Below are positions 54,576-64,000 of a DNA stretch of 64,000 nt, piece after piece. The stretch is from Ficedula albicollis (Eukaryota; Chordata; Aves; Passeriformes; Muscicapidae). A model generated the notes under the pieces. The model saw only the letters and a list, made by a program, of their open reading frames with translations, was not told where the DNA came from and ran no database searches. The position numbers were made by a program, and so were the translations under genes. The DNA is taken from assembly GCF_000247815.1 (NCBI RefSeq), contig NC_021700.1:16831993-16895992 (forward strand), given 5' to 3'. The stretch's first letter is position 1, and the number at the start of each line of letters is the position of its first letter.

Positions 54576-57372
54576 CTAAGGAAGAGAAATAAAGAACATT
54601 AGTAAGCTATTTGTTAAAGGAGCCATTTGGAATCAATTGCATATATTCAGAAAAAAAACTTTTTCCATCAAGAACCAAGATTTAGCCTGAGAAATTCTAT
54701 TTCGATGTGTTCCAAAAGTCAGTTATAAGGAGATGTGGAGGGGGTAAGAGGTGGAGGAGTGCCTTGGAGTGGGACAAGAATAAATCAGGAGAAGCAATGC
54801 AATTTTCAATTATAAGTACCTGGACCACAAAATTTAGCACAAAACTTCCATCCAGACCATCTACCAGAATATACTTCTATAAAATCATCTTTTGCTGCAT
54901 CTGGAGCTAAAGTGGATGATTCAGACTACGAATAATATAAGGTAATCATTCTGTGAGTTTTAAGAGACATTGAAGACGACATGCAATTCAAATCACTGTA
55001 TTCTTCCATTTAAACTTCACAAGTTTTGGTTGCACCTGGATTATTACTCCTTTCTATAAATGTTATTAACTGACAGATCCTTTTACACACCTTAGTTGGA
55101 TGTGTTAAAATGGTCATAAGCACACTGGAAACACCTATGAATCTTCTATTAGTCTGATTTTTGCTTAAAACTGAAATAAAAATTAAAAAACCAACAAAAC
55201 AAAAAAAAAACACCACCAAAATGTGACCCTTAATTGAAAATGCAAGCAGACAAGAGAAAGGGAATGTGAAAAGCTCCCAGCCATATCAATGTATTATACA
55301 CTAAATTTTGCATGTTTATTGCATACATATATAAAAGTGTACATAATACTTTACATAGGAAAAATTATGTCTGCTTTTTCAGCAAAAAATATCCAGACAG
55401 ACATTAAATTTATTTCCATCTAGCACAAGTAGATTCAACATAATTACATACCTGTGAACTGAGTAAAGAAGTTTTGAGAAAATGTGTTTCAGTTCACATT
55501 TATTGGCTACCATTAACAGAAACAGATATTTTAACAGAAAAAGATATTTTTTCTCCCTGGTTAGACCAATAGGATGTTACAGTAGACCTACTATGGTCAG
55601 TGCTAGATGCAGTAGAGGAAAGTACAAGAAAATCTGAAGGAAATAATAATTAAATATTTTGATGATTGTTGTCTTAAAAGAAATCCTAAACTCTTCCTAG
55701 AAAAAAGGGGAAAATGGAAGGGATCTGAGTGGCATTGATGAAAATGTGTTATAGCTTGAAACCTGAGTGGAGAAGTTGTCACATAGTATTCTTAGAATCT
55801 CCACAATATTGTTTGATATGCCGCATTTAAGAAGATTTATTATAAGTTGAATACTCTAGATGTGCATCATTTTTGTTTGTCCGCCTGGTATTCTCCAGAG
55901 TTGGTTTTCATTCCTCAAGTTCCCTAATTATATAATGGTATTTTATTGCATCTCTCTAGAAAAAAAAAAAAATCTATTTAATTTTTAATTAATAGTATTT
56001 TTATTAATTCCTCTGATAGCTCTATGCTTCAATTTATATTGCTCTTATTATTCCTTTCAGGGTCTAAAATGTTAAAGTATAATTTTTTCCAATTTCTAAT
56101 GAGAGATTAAAGCTCAAGAGAGGGATTTTTTTCTTTTTAAAAAGGCTCATTACTCTATAATTTCCTTTAAACTTATTGAGTTAGTCACCTTCTCACAACC
56201 ATCAGATACCTCTAATGTTGCCACCAGCACCGCTATAGAGGCCACAGGTTAATTATTCACAAGTTAATAAAAAGACTATTTTCTTGTACCTGTTTTACAT
56301 TTTACTTACAGTTGTATTAAATAATCTTACATTCTAAGAAAACATATACTGAAAACTAGTTAGGGTTGCTAAGGCATGATCATGAAATTCAAGGCCATGA
56401 ACCACAGCTACAGGACAAAGCCATGTAACTAAACATAAGGTACTTGCACAACACCTAGTATTGGTTTCATCAGCAAATCAACCTTAATAATTACTGCAGC
56501 CACTGAACTAGATTTCTTCAACCCCCATGACCTAATCTGCCCTCTTTCTGAACTTTCAAGCCAGGTATTCCCTCTTCTTACTTCACTTACTTGTTTCTGG
56601 CTTTTCTGGTGCTGTTTTGTTCTTGGTTTGATTTTTTTTGGTTGCTTGGTTTTGTTTTGGGTTTTTTTCAATCAAAACATGCTTTTCAGTATTAGGCATT
56701 CTGGTTCACCATTATCAAGATGCCTATTCAAATTTTTTGGACTTAAGATACCTCTTATCTGTGGTTGTATTATCTGTTTTTATGTATCTTCTCATTACCA
56801 CAGAAACTTTCTGTAAATTGATTCTATGATTACAATCTGCCTTTACTACATAAACAAGCCTGTTGCTCATCTAAAAATCGGGATTATAACCAAAAAATCA
56901 TATTTCCATTACATTTATTCTTTTGGGTTGATATACCACAAGGCAGCGAGGATCAAGTATGTACAGAAATAAATCCCAATTTAACTTTCAGAGCATCACT
57001 GTCCTATTTTACAGCATGTTCTCCTTCTTTCTCTCCAATATTTAGTGTGACTGTTTAAAAATAGAAGTAAAATGAGAAGAAAGAAACATTTTAATGTGTG
57101 TCTACAGTACAGTGCTACTGTATATTATGGTTCTACTTCATTAGACCACACTGACTCGACTTTTAACATATTTCAAATTGTATGTTTTCATGAATATTCC
57201 CCAATGTATAAACAAATACTGAAAGAGTGTAGTGGTAGCTCCAAAGTGATCCACTAGGTACTTTCAAGAGCAAGATAAGTAGGCTTTAGTTCTATACAGC
57301 TTTTGCTATGTGTTTCACAAGTCATCTTCAGGCAATATTCCAGCATACCATGGAATAAAGGCAGCATCCTAC
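54576..57372 (-). other. ARL15: ARL15 intron between the P-loop exon and the 60-nt exon (2,797 bp)
   Basis: This complete intron has donor GTAGGATG at 57372 and acceptor TTTCTCTTCCTTAG ending at 54576. It is AT-rich with A- and T-runs (for example A-run at about 55961-55973). I see no repeats of named families and no coding signal in it. Confidence 0.94.
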
Positions 57373-57517
57373 CTGTGGTAGACACGATATTCTCCGGGCT
57401 TTCGCTGCAGAGCTGAGACAGAAGACTTGTCTTGCCAGAGCCAGAGAGGCCTATGCAAACCAAATCATACTCAGGTCGTGGCGGTGGCGGTCCCTTGCAG
57501 CAAAGTGCTCTAAAACA
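57373..57517 (-). CDS. ARL15: ARL15 internal exon with P-loop (about residues 17-65)
   Basis: This 145-nt exon encodes the start of the G domain of ARL15, an ARF-like small GTPase. Read on the minus strand it begins CFRALCCKGPPPPRPEYDL and continues through the P-loop GLSGSGKTS to SENIVSTTG-like residues just before the switch I segment. It starts after an AG at 57518-57519 (GTGGCAG/TGTTTT) in phase 0 and ends at an ACCACAG/GTAGG donor in phase 1, so the final glycine codon is split with the next exon. The cysteines of CFRALCC correspond to the N-terminal cysteines thought to be palmitoylated in ARL15 (recalled knowledge). Compared with my recollection of human ARL15 only a few conservative changes are visible, for example Ser for Thr in the P-loop. 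An open frame continues upstream to 57604 but reads through the intronic polypyrimidine tract, so it is not coding. ARL15 has been linked to CNNM/TRPM magnesium transport, TGF-beta/SMAD4 signalling and adiponectin traits. Confidence 0.97.
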
Positions 57518-57575
57518 CTGCCACGGTAAGGCAAAACAAGCAAAACAAAACAAAACAAAAAAGAAAAAAAAAAAG
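57518..57575 (-). promoter_or_regulatory. 3' splice site with long T/TTTTG tract before the ARL15 P-loop exon
   Basis: In the sense direction the acceptor is preceded by a T-run, then repeated TTTTG units, then GCCTTACCGTGGCAG. The tract is about 45 nt long and low in complexity, so its length is probably variable between individuals. Its position shows it serves as the polypyrimidine tract of this exon. Candidate branch-point adenines would lie upstream of the T-run (for example around AGTAACC), which would give an unusually distant branch point. That is inference. Confidence 0.7.
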
Positions 57576-58077
57576 GAAGGGGTTACTTTTCTTAGGTTAT
57601 TCATTTAACCTTCTAAGAAGAAAGTCTATAAACTTAAAGGCATTGGATAGAAGCAAATTATGATTCCAACTTAATATTTTGACTAGGTCAACAATTAATA
57701 GACTAAGACCACCTCAACTAAATCTAGAACAACTTTATAAGAAAATAAATATACATGTTAATTTTTCACCTAAACCTCAAAAAGCTGGTGTGAGGAATAT
57801 GACATCCATCTTCCAAGTAGCACAAACCACTCACACCACAAGAAAGGCACATGCTCTATACAGCTCTGCAGCTGATTATTGCATGAGTTTCCTTCCTGTG
57901 CCAATTTCATGCAATACCTGGTGTAAATATCAGAGCCAATCCTAAGCAGCTGCTGACCAGGCACTACCTGTTGTCACAGAAAAAAGTCAGAGCCTTTGCT
58001 CCACTAATGTCCTTTCTGCGCTTGCTTTGTCACGCGTTTTAGCTCAGAACAACAGCTGTTAAATGATACAGCTTGTA

Positions 58078-58108
58078 AATAAAAAAAATAAATAAACAAA
58101 TAAATATT
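58078..58108 (+). repeat. AAAT/AAAC-type repeat
   Basis: An A8-TAAATAAACAAATAAAT run. Low-complexity sequence in the upstream ARL15 intron. Confidence 0.85.
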
Positions 58109-58433
58109 TCTGGACATAGATCTAGTAAAAAACAGATAGATCTCTCACTTTCCCTGAAATATAAATTAATCACAATGTAAACAAATAAAAATCTCTTACA
58201 CAAAGCCTACTTCAGATTTCTGCTCGCTTCTCTTAAACAATTTTGCCAAAGTAGGCCAAGTTCAAAAAGGTTCCTTAGGCCCTCATTAAGTTCTTCAGTT
58301 CTTTGTTTATATGCAATTTAGAATTTTTTTTTGTAAAAATCTAAAAGCATACAATTCCAGGAAAGCTAGGAAGTTTATATTTAATGTATAGGGCATAATT
58401 ACCCAATAATTTCCATTATAGACTTCCAACACA

Positions 58434-58454
58434 CATATATATATATAAAAAAAA
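58434..58454 (+). repeat. TA repeat and A-run
   Basis: ACACATATATATATATA followed by A-run. Short simple repeat with no neighbouring feature. Confidence 0.85.
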
Positions 58455-61328
58455 CTTTTCCCCCAGTATCTGCCATCTTTGTATCAAAGGACGACATCTG
58501 CTCTAATACGGAAGGGAAAACATGTCTGTGCAATCAGCCCTTTCTCACACATTCTGTTTTTATATAGCCCCAGCTCTTTATTTCCATCTTAACCACAAGT
58601 CTGCACTGCACTGATTGCGGGAAAAGAAATCCAGCCTTTACAACCTTAGCCTAGATTGTCTTGACAACTGCCCAGGTTTTCTCACTGAGAACTACTGGAG
58701 GAGCAGACAAACAACTGATGTCAGTAAGGCTCTAATGCAAACACTGGGGTCTGACCGTGTGAGCAAGTTGTCCAGTGAGAATGTGATTATAAAAGGACAG
58801 CTCACTCAACACTGAACTTTAATTGGATTCTTTCAGTATAGATGGTAAGCTATTACACATGCTGCCAAAACAGTTTTCATTACTTTGAAGAAGCAAAACA
58901 TAAATTCAGTGAAAGCTACAAAATTACTTCAGCACCTTTTAAAAGTGAAAAGCAAATACTTTAGAAGTAAGAATATTTACAATAATATTTAAGCTGAATA
59001 AAGTCAGCAGATTTTAAAAATAATAGCTTTGCCTCTATCAAGATTTGATTCAAAAAACTGTTTTCTTTAAGAAGGTTTGCTCTTGAATGTGTCATACCTT
59101 AAAGGAATAAACTTGCCTTCAATCTTTTATTTACTGATGTTCTGTTTATTTACTGGTTTATACTTATCTCACAGGCCCTACAAAGCCACAGCAAACTATT
59201 CTACTGTGGTACTTAAGTGAGAAAGACCAACTAGGCTCATTGAACAAGATAAATTCCTTTAAACAGAGCTTCCACTTAATGGATATGAAGCTGAAGGCCC
59301 CATAAAATCCTTCAGAGCTTGCGAGAGCTCTTGAGGTTGTCTGTCAGACCCTCTACAGCCAGTCTTTAAAAGGATTCAATTTGTCCCTGTCATCATGGCA
59401 TCTTTGCAACAAACCCTTATGTTACATTGAAAAACACAAAGGAATATATGAGCTGATGGAATTCTGTGCTTCTCTGTCCAGCCACTGTGCTGGTTATTAT
59501 GCAACCAGACATGACTCTCAAGCCCTGACAACATCTAATAACATATAGTTCTGTGAAAGATAATTTCTTCTCTCTGCAGAACATATATGGAGCCTCTGTG
59601 GGTGACAGGCAGGTTTTGTGAACTTCAGGATCTCTCTACTGCAAACTCCTTAAGTCTAACTTAATCTGGAGAATCTTTATATGCTGTGGATGAAACACAT
59701 GATCAAAAATTCAGGTTAGATTGCATCTCCAAAGTAGCATATGTAGACTCACCACCGTCTCATTTATCCTTCACAACTAAGCACAGTTAGGCATAAAAAT
59801 TTCAGACAGACCCTTAGAAGACAGGAACATGTCTCCCTCCAGACCACTCCTGTATTTTATTTGATATGATTCCCCTATCTTTGCTATATTCCTGACGTAT
59901 TCCTTCTGCTAGGCCAATTTCCTCCACTAAATTGGTTTAGTTGTAATGAAAACAATATTCCAGCTTCAAAAACTGCTGAAACTTAAACTATTGTGTATAG
60001 CAGTTAGCAGCAGCTGAGATGATAAATTCTAGAGCACATTGCAGGGGATGCTCTTAATAACAGATTTAGACTTTATAAACTTGTTCACAACACTCCTTAC
60101 TCAAGTTTAATGAACATCTTTCTCATTGGAAATATCACTATAAAAACAGTCTGATCACTCTCTTCCTGTTCACTCAGCAGCTTAAAGTTACTTGCTCCCT
60201 AACAAAGTGAAGGCCACTTAAGCATCCATTATAGGGACTAAACCTTTATTGTCACAACTGAGGAAGCTGCATCTAGTAGCAACATAGTATCAGTGGAGAG
60301 TAGAAAACTCAGAAGTGACCATGGAAATAAAATTGCATCTTATATTCTGCATTTTATTATAGACAGAAAGTGCATTGTAAAATATTTGATAACCATGGAC
60401 TAGAGTTACACATTATTTAAGATGTCCTCACATATTACAGTGCACCCTGATAACCACAGAACTGCGAGAAATGTGTACCAGTAACTAAAGAAGTCATTCC
60501 AGAATTCCAAAACACAAATATATCAAAAACATTGACAGAGTTGCTCAGTTCACAACTAGTGGTCAGTTCTTTCCCAAGCCAGCATACTTTCCACTCCAGT
60601 TAGTCAACCCAAAAGACATAAAAGAAGCTTGAATCAACCTGCCAGACAAGGACCTGTAAGTCCCCTCCACTGATTCCCAAACCTGATTTGCTCAATGGGC
60701 AATAAAATCCAGCCTTTTAGGTATTATGAAACAAACTCTAAACCCAAACAGTGCCTCTTAGAGGAAGTGTCAGAGCAGACAGAAAAGAAAACATTGGACT
60801 ACTGCAAATACAGGGTCAAGGAGAGCTAGCTGGCACAGTCACTGAAAGGTTGTTTGGGATCTGCTCATGTATTCAGACCCCACTGCTAGCAACAAAAATG
60901 GAACTTTTTTTTGAGCCTTCTCATCCTATCAGGGTAAGACCTTACTTAGTATAAAGGAAATGATATGTCAAATGTCAGCTTTCTTAATTTCTGAGAATAT
61001 CACACTCAAAGCTATAGCCACTGGATGGGGAAAATACACAGGCAAAGAGACGTAGGCAGGGAAAGTCAGGAGTTCATTGTGATGAACAAACATACATTTA
61101 AGTACTGAAAATAAAACAATAAGGTACCTTTTAAAAAATGTATGCATTTAATCAGTTTTTGAAAAAAAGGATGGATTTATCCAGGAAACTGGGAGTAATA
61201 GGTGCTGCAGTCTGCAGAAATCTTTGCAATATTCAGTAGCAGTTACTTCCATTTTACTTGTCAGTGTGCATGAATGCTGCATCTGCATATATAATAATTT
61301 TATAAGAGTTAAGAGAAGAAACTAGCCA

Positions 61329-61353
61329 GTTCTACTGTTCCTTACAGTAGAAC
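61329..61353. repeat. Perfect inverted repeat, 10-nt arms
   Basis: GTTCTACTGT (61329-61338) and ACAGTAGAAC (61344-61353) with a five-base loop TCCTT. A small hairpin of the size expected occasionally by chance. Confidence 0.75.
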
Positions 61354-62972
61354 CCAACCAGATGATTCTGGGTTTAAGGCAGATCAGTATTTATGCTGAT
61401 ATCCTAGACAGTGTACCTTTAAAGCCCTATGGAGATTTCTTCTGGGAAAAGCATATTGTGTTTATAACAGGGATGGCCAAACACTTCTGATATATATGCT
61501 GCTCTGAGATCACAGATTGAAGCTCTGGGCAGCAAATGTCCCTGAATTAGTACTCTCTACAACACATTAAACTGCCTCCAGCTGTTGGGTCTGTCTTTGC
61601 CTACTCATTGTACTTCTCGTTTCACTCTCCTTTTTGGGGTGAAATACTCCATTATTTCTGCTTTGTTCTGGACCTATCTCCTGTCTGTTTCTTTTGTTGC
61701 CACTATTTAATAGGGACAAACAGAAGCAAGGGATTTCATGCTTAGTTGGTTAAACACACACACTCTCATGGAAAAATACCCTAAGTTAGTGCAGCACTAA
61801 TGCTAACAAACCAAGCATTCAGAACTCTAGAAATATAGAATTAAGGTTGAAAGCTCAACTCTAACTCTGCACCCTTCCCCCCTCTTGGTTATGCTTATGG
61901 ATATGGTCTCCTTTTACCATTTATTTTTCATTTAAGGTATCTTTGAACAAATAGACTTGCACACACTTATATCCAGAGGACTAGTTAATCATCTGAAGCT
62001 GCTGATAAAACTCATGGAATTTATTTTAAAAAGCAAAATTTGCACACAGTACATTCCATAGCTCTTATGTTGACTGAGATCACACAACCACAAAGAAACC
62101 TCAAACCTTGAAGAGATAATGTGAAGGGGGGACACAATGACACAAGACAGACAATTATAATGTTAACAATAGGAAACAACCGGGAACAGCAGTGGAGTAA
62201 TTAAATGCAAGTAATAAAACACACAAGGCACCAGAGTGAAATTATACACTGTGCGGGGGTGGGACCATGAAGGATATATATAAATAAACGAAACTTTAAC
62301 TGTATGAATACCTTAACTTTAAATTAGTACAACAAAATTCCATGCATTATACAGTGTGAGCTAAAGTTGCAGGCTCCTCAGTTTCCATACTGCTGTACCA
62401 CTGAGGTGCTTATACCTCTATATAAAAAAAAACCTAACAGGGTTCATCTTCATCTATATGATTTCAGTAATAAGGACAAAAGCTAAGATTGCTGTTCATT
62501 CTGTGGCTACTAAAAGACATGAATGTAGATGCATGTAGCCACTACCAGCCTGAGTGATGTTCAGCAGAGATAAAAACTCTAGCTTCATGACTAGACACCT
62601 TCTCTGACTGTCCATAACCTCATTAAGCAGTGACCACTATACTCAAGATCCTCTACCCAAACACAGGGTAACAATCCAAACTCCAGTGGAAGGCTCAAGG
62701 ACTCCTAACCATTCCTCACACAGGATAAAGTAATCCTCTAATTTAACCTGTCTAGGGAGTCAGAGATCACCCCACAGCACAGATTGCACCAAAAGCACTC
62801 CTCCACATACATCTACTCCCCCTCAACTTTATATCAGCCTGTGCCACAGAAAAACCAACAAGTATAGGCATTAAAGACAGGATAATATTTAAAAGGACAG
62901 AAGAAAACAATTTCTCAAGGAAGTGAGGCAGTTTTAAAGAGTAAACAGTCCTGGTGGTATTCTACCTCACAG

Positions 62973-63815
62973 AAATCATAGAATCATAGATCTAGATTCT
63001 AGAATCATAGATTAGCTGGGTTGGAAAGGACCCTAAAGATAATCTAGGCCCAGCTGCCCTGCAAGGGGCCGAGACACCTTCCACCAGACAAGGTTGTTCA
63101 AAGCCTCACCCAACACTTCCCAGGATGAATCACCACAACCCTCTGGACAACCTGCTTCATGGTCTCACCACCCCACAGTAAAGAATTTCTTCCTAATACC
63201 TTGTATAAATCTACCCTCTTTTAGTTTAAAACCACTCCCCCTTGTTCTATTCTCCCATGCCCTTGCCAAAAATCCCTCACCAGCTTTCCTGGATGTTCCT
63301 TTCAGGTGCTATAAGATTCTCTGAAGTATTTTCTTCTTCAGGATGAGTGAGCCCAGTTCTCTCAGCCTGTCTTCATAGGAGAGGCGCTCAGGCCTCCTTG
63401 CTCAGGCCTCTTTGCTGAGGCCTCCTCTGAACCCACTCCAACAGCTCCATGTCCTTCCTGGGCTGGAGACCTCAGGGCTGGGTGCAGCAAGTGGGGTCTC
63501 AGTAGAGCAGAGGAGAAGGACATAATCCCCTTCCCCTGCCCTGCCACCCACACTGCTCTGGACGCAGCCCAGGACACATTTGCTCTCTGGGCTGTGAGTG
63601 CTCATGGCTGGATGATGTCCAGCCTCTCACCCACCAGCACCCCCAAGTTCTTCTGGCCAGGTCTGCTCACAATCTATTCTCTGCTCACAACCTATTCTCT
63701 ACCCAGTCTGAGGTGCTTGGGATTGTCTTGCCCCAGGTGCAGAACTTTGTCCTTGACCCTTCAACCCAAATTGTTGAATTTCATGTGGTTCATGTAGATC
63801 CTCCTCTACTACAGG
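62973..63815 (-). mobile_element. CR1 LINE, about 0.84 kb 3' portion
   Basis: It opens with an ATCATAGAATCATAG repeat tail, then TTAGCTGGGTTGGAAAGGAC, CCTAAAGATAATCTAGGCCC, AGCTGCCCTGCAAGGGGCCG, then GTAAAGAATTTCTTCCTAAT, TCCTTCCTGGGCTGGAGACC and CAGCACCCCCAAGTTCTTCT. This is reversed CR1 sequence with the 3' end at 62973, sense to ARL15. It contains small internal duplications (GCTCAGGCCTC units near 63387-63425; CTGCTCACAA-CTATTCTCT units near 63663-63702). The distal edge is approximate. Frames within it on both strands are repeat-derived. Confidence 0.92.
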
Positions 63816-64000
63816 AGATGAAGCAGTAACATATGGTCTAGAGCAGGAAGCTCAAATTCTGCCTTCTGGCTGTGAAGAAATACATTTGGATTTATTGGTT
63901 GAAATGGTTTACCATCCCCTATCAAAAGTTTCTTGGTATTTCAAAGGAGCCAGATTCTAGAACCTCAAAAGAAGCAACAGCCTTAAAAGAACTTTCTACA

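Larger units (their letters stand above)
57576..62972. other. Non-coding intron segment, upstream ARL15 intron
   Basis: Apart from short A/T repeats and the small hairpin at 61329-61353 I see nothing identifiable. The first ARL15 coding exon was looked for here and not found. Confidence 0.55.
57518..64000 (-). other. ARL15: ARL15 intron, 5' of the P-loop exon (partial, at least 6.5 kb)
   Basis: This is the 3' end of a long intron ending at the GTGGCAG acceptor. I did not find the upstream exon that should encode the N-terminal 16 or so residues. Apart from the polypyrimidine tract at 57531-57574, an AAAT-rich run near 58078-58108 and the CR1 at 62973-63815, the stretch shows nothing I can name. 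Confidence 0.85.

Noticed and set aside
57518..57604. N-terminal extension MNNLRKVTPSFFFFFF in frame with the ARL15 P-loop exon
   Set aside because: It translates the intronic T/TTTTG tract. The acceptor GTGGCAG and protein homology place the exon start at 57517.
57518..64000. First coding exon of ARL15
   Set aside because: No minus-strand segment encoding the expected N-terminal residues followed by a donor was found. It is probably beyond the window.

Overview
This window reads as vertebrate, and almost certainly avian, nuclear DNA from inside one large gene. The evidence is AT-rich non-coding sequence with no operon-like coding, short exons with GT/AG borders, and several 5'-truncated CR1 LINEs, the dominant retrotransposon family of birds. 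The only protein-coding gene I can support is ARL15 (ADP-ribosylation factor-like GTPase 15), on the minus strand. Three consecutive internal exons are present at 57373-57517, 54516-54575 and 41986-42194. Their phases join without a break (0/1, 1/1, 1/0), and together they encode about residues 17-154 of the roughly 204-residue protein, including the P-loop, the switch segment and the NHQD guanine-specificity motif. The first exon should lie beyond 64000. The C-terminal exon should lie below position 1. I did not find either in the window. In chicken, ARL15 is on the Z chromosome (recalled knowledge), so Z linkage is a reasonable inference here.

Layout by region. 1-41985 is one intron of at least 42 kb with no coding signal. 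It holds CR1 fragments (about 7673-8115, 11091-11290, 11357-11469 and 23320-23440), a near-perfect 1.4-kb tandem duplication (15427-18217), an 827-base pure poly-C run (30290-31116) flanked by A-tracts, and scattered simple repeats. 41986-57517 contains the three ARL15 exons and two complete introns (12,321 bp and 2,797 bp). The larger of these holds a second pure poly-C run of 348 bases (48303-48650) and a 0.9-kb CR1 with a frameshifted reverse-transcriptase remnant (52028-52950). 57518-64000 is the 3' part of the upstream intron and ends in another CR1 copy (62973-63815).

No operons, tRNAs, rRNAs, CRISPR arrays, retroviral proviruses, CpG islands or independent genes were recognised, and I found no convincing undescribed system. 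The features most worth a second look are the two giant poly-C/poly-G runs (probably assembly or base-calling artefacts, but both would be poly-G in the ARL15 transcript if real), the tandem duplication (very recent, or a false duplication), the symmetric 60-nt ARL15 exon whose skipping would remove switch residues in frame, and a few intronic stretches that look like conserved regulatory DNA. All other listed reading frames appear to be chance or repeat-derived.
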